From NCBI RefSeq assembly GCF_022810305.1, contig NZ_JALGQH010000001.1, forward strand, positions 550,111-614,110: 64,000 nucleotides of DNA. Direction: 5' to 3'. The notes below the pieces were generated by a model. The model saw only the letters and a program-made list of their open reading frames with translations, was not told the DNA's origin and did not search any database. This DNA is from Rhodococcus sp. ARC_M6. GTDB lineage: Bacteria > Actinomycetota > Actinomycetes > Mycobacteriales > Mycobacteriaceae. This document shows, piece by piece, positions 8,955-17,288 of the stretch (positions are counted from its first letter, which is position 1; each line of letters opens with the position of its first letter). The translations under genes and the position numbers were made by a program.

Positions 8955-9494
8955 ATGGCTGTCCGAAGCCTGAACCATGCGGTGTTGTTCGTTTCCGACG
9001 TCGAGGGGAGTGCGGCGTTCTACTGCGACGTATTGGGGTTCGAGCGGCTACCGGTCAGCTTTCCCGGCGGAGCATTCCTGCGGGGAGCGAATTCGGCGAA
9101 TGACCACGACTTGGGGCTTTTCCAGGCGAGAGCGCCGCGTGCACGCGACGGTGCCGTAGGCCTGTATCACCTGGCGTGGGAGGTGGAGACCTTGGGCGAA
9201 CTCGCGCTCTGCCGTGATCGGATGCTGGCATCGAACGCCCTCACCGGAGCGTCCAATCATGCTGCCACAAAGGCCCTTTACGGCCGGGACCCCGACGGAA
9301 TCGAATTCGAAGTCACGTGGCTCGTGCCGGATGGTCAACTCGACGGTGAACTCACCCCGGGCGTCGCGTACACACGGCCGCTGGACATTGCGGCCGAGAT
9401 CGAGCGCTACGGCGCTTCGACGCCGGGTGGACCGCGTACTGATCGCGCAATTTACGCGCAGCTCATGGCTCGCGTTGCCGAGCAGAACGACTAG
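8955..9494 (+). CDS. VOC-family (glyoxalase/dioxygenase fold) protein
   Basis: 179 residues from the ATG at 8955 with AAGGTAGGA upstream. Two beta-alpha-beta-beta-beta modules are readable: LNHAVLFVSDVEGSAAFYCDVLGFERL at the N-terminus and LYHLAWEVETLGEL with YGRDPDGIEFEVTW later. Candidate metal ligands are His8, His near residue 72 and Glu near 118, as in catechol extradiol dioxygenase-like VOC proteins. The substrate is unknown. It converges on the IclR gene with a 3-base gap; no operon partner. Confidence 0.8.
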   Translation: MAVRSLNHAVLFVSDVEGSAAFYCDVLGFERLPVSFPGGAFLRGANSANDHDLGLFQARAPRARDGAVGLYHLAWEVETLGELALCRDRMLASNALTGASNHAATKALYGRDPDGIEFEVTWLVPDGQLDGELTPGVAYTRPLDIAAEIERYGASTPGGPRTDRAIYAQLMARVAEQND

Positions 9495-9497
9495 CAA

Positions 9498-10292
9498 TTA
9501 CGAAGCTTCGGAACGATCCTGGGATCGCAGATCGTTGGCGACGCAGGTGTCCCAGATATCGCGGGCTGCGATTCTGACAGTCGAGACGAGTTTGTTCATC
9601 TTCATGTCGTCGATCGGCCCGCAGACCGAGATAGCAGACCGGTTTCCGTAGAGATGATCACGTGGTCCGATAGATGTTGCTATGCAAGCGATTCCGAGGA
9701 CAGATTCTTCGCGGTCCGTCGCGAAGCCGCGTTCGCGGATGCGTTCGAACTCTTGGTGAAGGTGGTCCTGCGAGTCGATGCTGTACTGAGTCGATTTGCG
9801 GAGCGGCGTGGGTATGGAACCGCGAACCTTGTCTTCGTCGAGGTTGGCAAGAATCACCTTGCCGACGGCGGTGAGGTGCGCGGGCATTCGGGAACCGACT
9901 CGGCTGGGCAGTGTCAGCGGTATGCGCCCCGGGACGCGGCCTAAATAGAGTGTGTCCCCACTATTTACCGCGGCGAGATGCACAGTCAGGCCAGTCGAGC
10001 GAGCTAGTTGGTTCAGGACAGGTACGGCGCCGAGGCGCAATCGGTTCTGGTTGAGCGCCCACTGGCCGAGTTCATACGACTTGCTGCCAAGTTCGTATCG
10101 ATGATCAAGCCGGGTGAGCCAGCGTTTTGCGAGGAGTTGTTCGAGTAGGCGGTGCGCTGTTGAACGAGGGATGCCTGTTCGTTGCGTTACCTGCGACAGC
10201 GTGAGGGGCCCGGTGCCTTCGAATGTTTCGAGGATGGCCGAAATTCGATCCACTACCGATACCGGATCGTCCACCTTGCGAGTGGTTCTCAC
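9498..10292 (-). CDS. IclR-family transcriptional regulator
   Basis: 264 residues. The N-terminal winged helix-turn-helix is clear (LTLSQVTQRTGIPRSTAHRL, residues about 35-54), followed by the IclR effector domain (GSRMPAHLTAVGKVILANL, REESVLGIACIATSIG). IclR proteins bind small organic acids and repress or activate nearby genes, recognising palindromes near 15 bp. It lies between the two peptide/WS-DGAT clusters that share TGGAC-N4-GTCCA sites, so control of those clusters is possible but unproven. Immediate neighbours are a convergent VOC gene and the divergent WS/DGAT gene at 10745. Confidence 0.9.
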   Translation of the reverse strand: MRTTRKVDDPVSVVDRISAILETFEGTGPLTLSQVTQRTGIPRSTAHRLLEQLLAKRWLTRLDHRYELGSKSYELGQWALNQNRLRLGAVPVLNQLARSTGLTVHLAAVNSGDTLYLGRVPGRIPLTLPSRVGSRMPAHLTAVGKVILANLDEDKVRGSIPTPLRKSTQYSIDSQDHLHQEFERIRERGFATDREESVLGIACIATSIGPRDHLYGNRSAISVCGPIDDMKMNKLVSTVRIAARDIWDTCVANDLRSQDRSEAS

Positions 10293-10744
10293 GAATGAAC
10301 TCCTGACCTTGCCGTAATTCTGTGATCACGGTCACGATACTGGCGCTGGAATGGGGTTAGCAAACGGCTAGCCCGCTCAGCGGGACCTACGGCCGGCGGC
10401 ATAGATAGCCTCAGCATTGCTGTTGGTTGCATTCATGTCCAGTATAGGGTGATTTCTGTCGAAAAGTCGCGAGAAGTGGACCAGTTCACGCATGTCTGGA
10501 AGATTGCCAACATTGCTGAGTTGGTGATCGGCGGTCACGTTTGCGGTTGCGCGCATCTCGACTCCAGATGGCCGGCTGTGCCTCCCGCGTGTAGGCGCGC
10601 TGCAGTGACAGGGAATCGTCGGCGCCAATTCGGTTCGAGATCGGGGAGTGAATGAGTCGTCATGAATCTCCTCAGAACACAAAATGCCGGACTTCGGGTC
10701 GCTAGAATCCGGACCAACTTCCACAGTCAGGAATAGGGGCGCAC
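10293..10744. other. Intergenic region between iclR-type gene and WS/DGAT gene
   Basis: 452 bases. A 59-codon minus-strand frame (10377-10556) has a GGAG before its ATG but no recognisable relative, so it is not called a gene. The half-site ATGTCCAG at 10436 and a loose GTGGACCAGTTCAC at 10476 hint at the palindrome family, but the spacing differs. A CAGGAATAGGGG ribosome binding site for the WS/DGAT gene is at the right end. Confidence 0.5.
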
Positions 10745-12181
10745 ATGATTTTTCGGAGCTCAGGGGTATCTCAACTAGGCCCCCGCGACGCAGAGTTTAT
10801 CTACAACGAGTCCGACGGGCATCTCAGCCATATGGTCTGCGCCTACTTCTTCGACACCACGGGTCATCCGCTCGCGGACATGACGCACGCCGACGCAGTG
10901 CGGTGGATTACGGAACGATTCGGCTACTGGCCCTTGTTTACGAGTCGAGTGCAGCGAGTTCCCCTGGATTTGGACTATCCGTATTGGGTGCCGGCACCAG
11001 AGTTCAACGTCGACGAGCATGTTCGGGTACACAAGGCGTCGGGGCCGGGGTGGGCTCCAGTTCGAGCGCTCCTGGGTAAGTCGTTGAGTTCGCCGATGGA
11101 TTTGACGCGGCCTCCCTGGGAGTTGGAGGTCATGACCGGGATTCACGGCATCGACGACCTGCCGGGCGACCTGACGTTGATCATGTTGAAGACGCATCAC
11201 AGTGCCGGCGACGGTCTGGAGATTCGGAACCTCACCAATCGATTGTTCTCCGGGCCGGCAAAGCCCAAGGAATCCGCCCGAGAGTCAGGACTTCCACTCG
11301 TAGAGATGCTGGGGCGCACTGCTTTCGGAATGCCCGGGCAACTGATTCGATTCGGAAAGGGGCTCTCGGCCACGAAGGTTGCGGCCGAGGAGATCGCCCG
11401 CGCCGAGGAATCCGGCGAGTTGGTGAAGTATGTCGCAGATCGTCCGCCGACGCGCTTCAACCATGTGTTGGAGGGGGATCTGGCTCTCGAATTTGTCACG
11501 CTTGACGGCGCAGACATCAAGGCGATCAGAGCGGCAGTGCCGGGTGTGACGGTAAACGATATCTTCCTGACGGTGGTGGCCGGAGCGCTCGACAAGTATC
11601 TCGAGGAGAAGGGCGAGCGGCCGGAACGTCCACTGGCAGCGATGGTTCCGCGCTCGATGCGGCAGATTGCCGAGTGGGAATCCGCGAACCAGCTCGCACT
11701 CTTGACTGTGGATCTGCATTCCGACGTAGCCGATCCGGTGGAGAAGCTCACGCGCATCAGGGATTCCGCGCTGGTGGCGAAGGCGCGTAGTTCCAACCTG
11801 GCGGTGCGGAAATTCAGCACCCGGATCGAATCGTCACCCGCGGCATTGCTTCGCTTGACCGGGTTGGCACGGCGTCTCAACAAGATGAATACGGACCGCG
11901 ACGTCACGCAACACACCACGATCAGCAATGTTCCGGTGACCATCGACGGAAATGTCTTCGAAGGTGCTCCGGCGGTTGCCGTTCTCGGTGGACAAGCACC
12001 TGTCGACGGAGATGTTCTGCGCCACTTCTTGATTGCCGCGGCAGGCGGCGCGTTGACGCTCAATGTCATCGTGGCGCGGGGAGCGATGCCTGATCCGGAG
12101 CACTACGTGGTGCTGCTGCGCGAGAGTTTCGACGCGTTATTAGCTGCAGTCGAAGGCGATATTCGCATCCCTGCGCAATAG
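10745..12181 (+). CDS. Wax ester synthase/diacylglycerol acyltransferase (WS/DGAT), complete
   Basis: 478 residues, the usual family length. The catalytic motif HHSAGDG is at 151-157, with the second conserved block near 270 (VPGVTVNDIFLTVVAGAL) and the C-terminal SNVP segment near 400. The start at 10745 has AGGAATAGGGG upstream. The enzyme esterifies acyl-CoA to fatty alcohols or diacylglycerol at the inner membrane or on lipid droplets. It is a paralogue of the truncated gene at 1-1148. It is followed, same strand, by two tiny peptide genes, mirroring the arrangement at the other cluster. Whether any WS/DGAT acts on those peptides is untested speculation. Confidence 0.92.
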   Translation: MIFRSSGVSQLGPRDAEFIYNESDGHLSHMVCAYFFDTTGHPLADMTHADAVRWITERFGYWPLFTSRVQRVPLDLDYPYWVPAPEFNVDEHVRVHKASGPGWAPVRALLGKSLSSPMDLTRPPWELEVMTGIHGIDDLPGDLTLIMLKTHHSAGDGLEIRNLTNRLFSGPAKPKESARESGLPLVEMLGRTAFGMPGQLIRFGKGLSATKVAAEEIARAEESGELVKYVADRPPTRFNHVLEGDLALEFVTLDGADIKAIRAAVPGVTVNDIFLTVVAGALDKYLEEKGERPERPLAAMVPRSMRQIAEWESANQLALLTVDLHSDVADPVEKLTRIRDSALVAKARSSNLAVRKFSTRIESSPAALLRLTGLARRLNKMNTDRDVTQHTTISNVPVTIDGNVFEGAPAVAVLGGQAPVDGDVLRHFLIAAAGGALTLNVIVARGAMPDPEHYVVLLRESFDALLAAVEGDIRIPAQ

Positions 12182-12520
12182 TCTCTTGCCCAAGTTCGGT
12201 AGGCAGTCTCCATGACGGCCTACCGGGCTGAGCGTGCCCGTGGAGAGTCTGCGCTGGGGCAGGTCAATGTTTATCTGGACAATTGTTCAATTTGTTTATA
12301 TGGACCATTGTCCAGTTTATGTCGGTCGAAAATTGAACCGACAACGTAAGTCGGACTTAGAGATTCACGAGAATCGCTAATTCAATTTTTTTGTCCGTTT
12401 TGCTGACGAATTGCAATGGAGCGGCTTAGAGTGGCGGACAACACATCACGTGTTGACCGCAGGAGACGTCGCGACAGACGCCTTCCCGGCGGGGGAATCT
12501 TCTATGTAGGGAGTTCAGAC
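12182..12520. other. Intergenic region: control region of the second small-peptide cluster
   Basis: 339 AT-rich bases after the WS/DGAT gene. It contains two TGGAC-N4-GT(C/T)CA palindromes 25 bp apart (12276 and 12301), a T7 tract near 12386 and a possible -10 hexamer TAGAGT near 12428. I do not see a gene; the frame open from 12416 is only an upstream extension of the 12521 peptide. Confidence 0.6.
12276..12314. promoter_or_regulatory. Paired TGGAC-N4-GTYCA palindromes, operator candidates
   Basis: TGGACAATTGTTCA (12276-12289) and TGGACCATTGTCCA (12301-12314). Their centres are 25 bp apart, a little over two helical turns, allowing two dimers on nearly the same face. The same motif is at 2143-2158 and 2441-2456 by the other peptide cluster. 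Confidence 0.65.
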
Positions 12521-12709
12521 ATGGGTTCAATGATGGATATCCTGGCAGTAAACAATGGCCAGGGCGTGATGGATCTCATCGCAATGCTGTTGGGGGTGGA
12601 CAACTTGGGAGCGAACCTCTTCGGTTCGTTGAGTGATGCAGCCGGTGGGATCTTCGGATCGTTCGATTCCATCAGCTTCAGTCCCGAAGTTATTACTCCC
12701 GCTCCCTGA
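12521..12709 (+). CDS. Small acidic hydrophobic peptide C1 (62 aa), PorA/PorH-like candidate
   Basis: The ATG at 12521 follows GTAGGGAG with eight bases spacing; the in-frame ATG at 12416 would add an Arg-rich unrelated leader and is rejected. It starts MGSMMDILAVNNGQGVMDL, is rich in Leu, Gly, Asp and Ser, has six acidic residues and no Lys or Arg, and ends VITPAP. The FGSFDSISF segment resembles peptide A2. No signal peptide. It lies between groEL2 and ppk2, the position of porA/porH in Corynebacterium, and is followed after 63 bases by peptide C2. Porin-subunit identity is an inference. Confidence 0.68.
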   Translation: MGSMMDILAVNNGQGVMDLIAMLLGVDNLGANLFGSLSDAAGGIFGSFDSISFSPEVITPAP

Positions 12710-12772
12710 TTCTTCGGCTCTGAACTGCTTTGAGAGCACCTGGACAACAAACCAACTTCGAAGGAGAGCGTC

Positions 12773-12916
12773 ATGATTGAAGGTTCCATTATGGATGCTG
12801 CAGGATCTGCCGGCACGATCATCGGTACCGGCATGGGTAGTCTGACCGCGCTCGGAGTCAAGGGTCTCACCGCCCTCGCTGCACTGAGCGGTGGAGAACT
12901 CAAGGCCGCTAAGTAA
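12773..12916 (+). CDS. Small Gly/Ala-rich peptide C2 (47 aa)
   Basis: ATG at 12773 with a strong GAAGGAGAG seven bases upstream; TAA at 12914. It begins MIEGSIMDAAGSAGTIIGTG, continues with Leu/Ala/Gly repeats and ends with three Lys near the C-terminus (ELKAAK); net charge about zero. It closes the two-gene unit and is followed by a hairpin terminator 17 bases later. Pairing of an acidic and a less acidic small peptide is reminiscent of two-component PorA/PorH channels. No homologue can be named from the sequence alone. Confidence 0.68.
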   Translation: MIEGSIMDAAGSAGTIIGTGMGSLTALGVKGLTALAALSGGELKAAK

Positions 12917-12933
12917 GGGCTATATACTTTCCG

Positions 12934-12968
12934 TTTCGGGGCCATACGTATGACGCATGGCCCCGAAA
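12934..12968 (+). terminator. Hairpin terminator of peptide cluster C
   Basis: TTTCGGGGCCAT (12934-12945) and ATGGCCCCGAAA (12957-12968) form a perfect 12-bp stem with an 11-base loop, 17 bases past the C2 stop codon. Confidence 0.85.
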
Positions 12969-13032
12969 TGCTGTTATCGATCGAATCGATTGTTTTATTT
13001 GATAGCCGAATTGTCACTGAAATAGGCAATGT

Positions 13033-13050
13033 TTAGTACTAAAGTACTAG
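13033..13050. repeat. Near-palindrome TTAGTACTAAAGTACTAG
   Basis: Two AGTACT units back to back. On the minus strand it reads CTAGTACTTTAGTACTAA, sharing the 11-mer TAGTACTTTAG with the direct repeat at 2461-2475 near the other peptide cluster. It overlaps the stop of the PspC gene. Confidence 0.4.
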
Positions 13051-13250
13051 TCCAATGGCATCAACATCCAAGCCGCAAGATAAACCAAAGCCGCAGTTCC
13101 GCCGGTGCAAACAGTCGCGATAACGGTGAGAATGCGAACAAGATTGGCGTCGAGGTTGAAGTACTCTGCAAATCCACCGCAAACGCCGGCGATTTTCTTG
13201 TTCTCGGCGGATCGGGTGAATGGTCGTGGTGTGTGGTTTTCGAATGTCAT
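13047..13250 (-). CDS. PspC-domain membrane protein
   Basis: 67 residues from the ATG at 13250; in-frame starts at 13277 and 13286 would give up to 79 residues and cannot be excluded, as no start has a clear ribosome binding site. The PspC domain is complete: KKIAGVCGGFAEYFNLDANLVRI followed by one hydrophobic membrane segment (LTVIATVCTGGTAALVYLAAWML). PspC-type proteins are inner-membrane components of envelope-stress responses. It is convergent with the peptide cluster ending at 12968 and divergent from ppk2. Confidence 0.82.
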   Translation of the reverse strand: MTFENHTPRPFTRSAENKKIAGVCGGFAEYFNLDANLVRILTVIATVCTGGTAALVYLAAWMLMPLD

Positions 13251-13387
13251 ATGTCCATTCTCATGTCTGCTGGTCATACACACCATCGGGAATTTCCCTG
13301 ATCTTTCCCTGATCTTCGAGCCGCTCGGACGCGCCTGTTCACCGCAGCGTCACCGAATGGTTGCTGTCGGAGGCTAACCTGTCACGA

Positions 13388-14302
13388 GTGACCGACATTG
13401 CAGAACGACGTCCCTTCCTGAGTGCCTTCGCGGATCTCACAACCGCTGTGGATCTGACCGATACGACGGGCTTCACCGTCGACGACAGTGACGACGACGA
13501 TCCCGTATTGCTCACTGCGCCGGAAGGTTTCGAGGTTGACACCTGGCGTGAGGGATATCCGTACAACTCGCGGATGCCTCGCGACGAGTACGAGCAGGTC
13601 AAGCGGCTTCTGCAGATCGAACTGCTGAAGCTCCAGAATTGGTCGAAAGAGACCGGTGCCCGTCACGCGATAGTGTTCGAGGGCCGCGACGCTGCCGGCA
13701 AGGGCGGCACCATCAAGCGGTTCATGGAACACCTCAATCCGCGTGGTGCTCGCGTCGTCGCGCTGGAAAAGCCGTCGGCGCGCGAGTCGACGCAGTGGTA
13801 TTTCCAACGCTATGTGCAGCATCTTCCGGCGGCCGGCGAGCTCGTGATGTTCGATCGCTCCTGGTACAACCGGGCCGGGGTGGAGCGCGTGATGGGCTTC
13901 TGTACCGACGAAGAACACGATCGTTTCTTGCGGCAGGTTCCGCTGTTCGAGCAGATGCTTGTCGACGACGGCATCAGCCTCATCAAGTTCTGGTTCTCCG
14001 TGTCAGCTCTGGAGCAGCGGACGCGTTTCGCGATTCGCCAGGTGGATCCGGTGCGGCAGTGGAAGCTCTCGCCGATGGATATTGCCTCCCTGGACAAGTG
14101 GGATGCGTACACCGCGGCGAAGGAAGAGATGATCGGGTTCACCGATACGGCGGCCGCACCGTGGACCGTCATCAAGAGCAACGACAAGAAGCGCGCTCGG
14201 ATCAACGCGATGCGACATGTGCTGAGCCAGTTCGACTACGACAACAAGGACCACGAGATTGTGGGCACCCCCGACCCTCTGATCGTCGGCAGCCTCGAAT
14301 AA
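13388..14302 (+). CDS. ppk2: Polyphosphate kinase 2 (PPK2)
   Basis: 304 residues if the GTG at 13388 is the start (GGAGG is 14 bases upstream; a TTG at 13361 is the alternative). Walker A is GRDAAGKGG at about 99-107 and Walker B is MFDRSWYNR near 148-156, followed by the typical ERVMGF and WKLSPMD motifs of one-domain PPK2. It transfers phosphate between polyphosphate and nucleotides, usually making GTP or ATP. It marks the right flank of the porin-like peptide region, as ppk2 does for porA/porH in Corynebacterium. A second, divergent PPK2 is at 38879. Confidence 0.92.
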   Translation: MTDIAERRPFLSAFADLTTAVDLTDTTGFTVDDSDDDDPVLLTAPEGFEVDTWREGYPYNSRMPRDEYEQVKRLLQIELLKLQNWSKETGARHAIVFEGRDAAGKGGTIKRFMEHLNPRGARVVALEKPSARESTQWYFQRYVQHLPAAGELVMFDRSWYNRAGVERVMGFCTDEEHDRFLRQVPLFEQMLVDDGISLIKFWFSVSALEQRTRFAIRQVDPVRQWKLSPMDIASLDKWDAYTAAKEEMIGFTDTAAAPWTVIKSNDKKRARINAMRHVLSQFDYDNKDHEIVGTPDPLIVGSLE

Positions 14303-14347
14303 CCGGATGGGCTGACCTGCGACGCTCGGGTGGATAGTGTGAGAGGC

Positions 14348-15181
14348 ATGGAGACCGTGCCGATCCAGCTGCCCGACGGAACCCTGACTCCGATCCGGCT
14401 GTTCCCCGGGCCGAAGGACGACGCCCCCGTTGTTGTGATGTTTCCGGGTCTCGGTGTACCGGCGGGGTTTTACGATCCGGTGGCGGAGGCCCTGGTGGCC
14501 GCAGGCTTCAATGCCGCTAGCGGGGAGCTGCGCGGCCAAGGCGACAGCCGGCCACGTCCCAGTGCGTCGAGCACCTTCGGGTATCAGGACGTGGTGTCGG
14601 TCGATTTCCCGGCGACGTTTGAGGTTGTGCGCGAAAGATTCCCGGCCAGCACACCGTTCCTGCTCGGCCACAGTATGGGTGGGCAGTTGGGCGTGATGTA
14701 CGCGTCGAGGATTCGGGGCCACCTCGGTGGAGTGATCCTGGTGGCTTCCGGTTCGCCCTACCACCGAGGCTTCCCGGGAATCCGGGCTCCGGGGCTGTAT
14801 CTGGGTTCGTCGGCGATGTCGATGACGGCCAACATCGCCGGCTTCTGGCCCGGTGATCGCCTGAATGTGGGCGGCTTCGGACGGCAATCGAAGGTACTGA
14901 TCACGGATTGGGCCAGGTTTGCTCGCACCGGCAAGATCGAACCCGTGGGCGCCGATATCGACTACGAGGAGCGGATCGCGCGGCTGAGCGTGCCGGTCTT
15001 GTCCCTGACAATCGGCGACGACGATCTTGCTCCGCGCCGATCCGCAAAGAACCTGGTGGACAAGCTCACCGGATCACAAGTGACGATGGCGCACATCGAC
15101 GAACCACTCGGTCACAACGGCTGGATCCGGAAACCCAAGGCTGTGACCGAGCGCGTCGTCACCTGGCTGCGTGACCGCTGA
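14348..15181 (+). CDS. Alpha/beta hydrolase
   Basis: 277 residues from the ATG at 14348. The nucleophile elbow GHSMGG is near residue 108, an oxyanion-loop segment VMFPGLGVPAG lies near residue 36, and the likely acid Asp is in IGDDDLAP and the His in EPLGHNGW. This is the usual fold of esterases and lipases; no signal peptide, so cytosolic. It overlaps the convergent prolyl oligopeptidase gene by 23 bp at its 3' end. The substrate is unknown. Confidence 0.82.
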   Translation: METVPIQLPDGTLTPIRLFPGPKDDAPVVVMFPGLGVPAGFYDPVAEALVAAGFNAASGELRGQGDSRPRPSASSTFGYQDVVSVDFPATFEVVRERFPASTPFLLGHSMGGQLGVMYASRIRGHLGGVILVASGSPYHRGFPGIRAPGLYLGSSAMSMTANIAGFWPGDRLNVGGFGRQSKVLITDWARFARTGKIEPVGADIDYEERIARLSVPVLSLTIGDDDLAPRRSAKNLVDKLTGSQVTMAHIDEPLGHNGWIRKPKAVTERVVTWLRDR

Positions 15182-17207
15182 GCTTCTGCCACAAGAATTC
15201 GTAGGTCAGCGCACTCTTGTAGGCCAGCTGCGCATTGTCGGCGGCGCCGCCGTGCCCACCCTCGATGTTCTCGAAGTACAGAACCGGCTTGCCCAGTTCC
15301 TCCAACCGCGCCGCCATCTTGCGAGCATGCGCGGGATGCACGCGGTCGTCGCGAGTAGACGTTGCGATCAGAATCGGCGGGTACGACGCGTCGGCATCGA
15401 TGTTTTGGTACGGCGAGTACTCCGAGATGAAGGACCACTCGTCCGCGTTGTCGGGGTCGCCGTACTCCGCCATCCAGGATGCGCCGGCCAGGAGGAGATG
15501 GAACCGTCGCATATCCAGCAGCGGAACCTGACAGACGATGGCGCCGAACAACTCTGGGTACTTCGTGAGCATGATGCCCATCAACAATCCGCCGTTACTG
15601 CCACCCTGAGCGGCCAACAACTCCGGTGTGGTGATTTTGCGCTCGACCAGATCACACGCGACAGCCGCGAAGTCTTCGTGAACCTTGTGACGGCCGGCCT
15701 TCACAACCTGTGTATGCCAACCTGGCCCGTACTCGCCGCCGCCACGAATATTGGCGACGACGTACGTACCGCCGCGCGTGAGCCACGCTCGTCCGATGGA
15801 ACCGCTGTACGACGGCGTCATCGAAACTTCGAATCCGCCGTAGCCGTACAGAAGCGTCGGGCCGGGTTGGGTGCCTTCGGTTCGGACCACGAAGTAGGGG
15901 ATCTGGGTTCCGTCGACGGAAGTGGCAAAAAACTGTTGTGTCACAATGCTTTCGGCGTCGAAGAATGCCGGGGCAGATTTGACGACGCCAGGCTCGGATT
16001 CGCCGATAACTCCGTGCAGAAGTGTTGCGGGAGAGGTGTATCCGCTGGAATTGAGGAAGTATTCGTTGCTGACATCGGGATCGGTATCAAGGATCTCGAT
16101 TGTAGTGAGCTCGGGTAGACCGTTGAACGGTGCACTGTCCCAACGGTCTTCGCTGGGCGTGAGAATGCGCAGAGTGGTTCGCACATCGGTCAGGATGACC
16201 AGAATCAGATGATCCCGGGTCCAACTGTATTGGTCGAGTGAAGAATGCTCGTCGGGTTCGAAGACGACCGTCAGGTCGCGGGAACCGGCGAGGTAATCGT
16301 CGTATCGAGCGGCCAGCAGGGTGCCCGTCGCGTACTCGGTACCCTCGACGGTCCAGGGTGACTTGGTGCGAATCAGCAACCACTCGCGATGAATCGAGAT
16401 TCCCGCGTCTTCGGGCGTATCGATCAGAACCAACTCGCCGTCCGTTGTGAATTGGAACCGTCGCGAATTGTAGAAATCGACTGAGCGAGTGACGAAGTCG
16501 CGCTCGAAGCCCGGCGTCGGATCATGGGAAGCAGAGATTGCGACGTCGGTGCTCTCGCCCTCGTAGATCGTCTCGGCGCTGGAAAGGGGAGTGCCGCGCT
16601 TCCACCTCATCGCCAGGCGCGGGTAACCCGAATCGGTGAGCGAACCTTCGCCGGTATCCGTTCCGACATAGACGGTATCGATGTCGATCCAGTCGATATC
16701 GGTCTTGGCTTCAGGAAGGTAGAAGCCGGAGTCCACGCCGTCCGGCGCCAGGAATTCACGCCGCTCGATATCGAATTCGCGAACCACAGCAGCATCCGCT
16801 CCGCCGCGGGACAGGCTGATCAGTGCGCGGTTCCGAAGGGGGCGAAGCAACTGTGTGCCCTTCCAGACCCAGTTCTCGCCCTCGGCCTCGGCCAACGCGT
16901 CGAGATCGACGAGCACGTCCCACTCGGGGCTCTCGCTTTGATACTGCTCGAGGGTTGTGCGTCGCCACAGTCCACGAATATTGATGCCGTCTCGCCAGAA
17001 GTTGTACAGGTACTCGCCGCGTCGTCGGACGTACGGGATGCGCGCGTCGGTATCGAGGACCTCGCGGATATCCGACTGCATCCCCTCGAAGCGCACGCCG
17101 GAGGCGAGTTCTGCTTCGGTGACGGCGTTGTGCGCCCGCACCCAATCGAGAGCGGCCTCGCCCGTGACATCTTCGAGCCACAGGTACGGATCGTTATCGG
17201 AAGTCAT
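15159..17207 (-). CDS. Prolyl oligopeptidase family serine peptidase (S9A)
   Basis: 682 residues from the ATG at 17207. The beta-propeller domain occupies roughly residues 70-420 and the C-terminal alpha/beta-hydrolase domain holds the triad: Ser537 in GGSNGG, Asp620 or 621 in STRDDRVHP and His652 in EGGHGG. Length and motif spacing fit cytosolic prolyl oligopeptidase, which cuts short peptides after proline. No signal peptide. Its 3' end overlaps the convergent hydrolase gene. The upstream neighbour on the same strand, a mycolyltransferase, is separated by a terminator. Confidence 0.9.
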   Translation of the reverse strand: MTSDNDPYLWLEDVTGEAALDWVRAHNAVTEAELASGVRFEGMQSDIREVLDTDARIPYVRRRGEYLYNFWRDGINIRGLWRRTTLEQYQSESPEWDVLVDLDALAEAEGENWVWKGTQLLRPLRNRALISLSRGGADAAVVREFDIERREFLAPDGVDSGFYLPEAKTDIDWIDIDTVYVGTDTGEGSLTDSGYPRLAMRWKRGTPLSSAETIYEGESTDVAISASHDPTPGFERDFVTRSVDFYNSRRFQFTTDGELVLIDTPEDAGISIHREWLLIRTKSPWTVEGTEYATGTLLAARYDDYLAGSRDLTVVFEPDEHSSLDQYSWTRDHLILVILTDVRTTLRILTPSEDRWDSAPFNGLPELTTIEILDTDPDVSNEYFLNSSGYTSPATLLHGVIGESEPGVVKSAPAFFDAESIVTQQFFATSVDGTQIPYFVVRTEGTQPGPTLLYGYGGFEVSMTPSYSGSIGRAWLTRGGTYVVANIRGGGEYGPGWHTQVVKAGRHKVHEDFAAVACDLVERKITTPELLAAQGGSNGGLLMGIMLTKYPELFGAIVCQVPLLDMRRFHLLLAGASWMAEYGDPDNADEWSFISEYSPYQNIDADASYPPILIATSTRDDRVHPAHARKMAARLEELGKPVLYFENIEGGHGGAADNAQLAYKSALTYEFLWQKLSGHAAR

Positions 17208-17238
17208 GGGTTCATTCTTACTGCTACCCGCTGACAGC

Positions 17239-17280
17239 ATTCGACCCCGCTCCCGAGAAGCTGGGGGAGCGGGGTCGAAT
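17239..17280 (-). terminator. Terminator of mycolyltransferase gene 1
   Basis: A perfect 16-bp stem (ATTCGACCCCGCTCCC / GGGAGCGGGGTCGAAT) with a 10-base loop, immediately downstream of the gene ending at 17289. It is nearly identical to the hairpin at 18477, so the duplicated unit included its terminator. Confidence 0.85.
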
Positions 17281-17288
17281 TGTTGAAC

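Noticed and set aside
10377..10556. 59-codon minus-strand ORF in the iclR-WS/DGAT gap
   Set aside because: GGAG precedes its ATG, but the translation looks like no known protein and is not hydrophobic like the peptide family; coding evidence too weak.
12416..12520. N-terminal extension of peptide C1
   Set aside because: Arg-rich residues unlike the rest; a good ribosome binding site supports the ATG at 12521.
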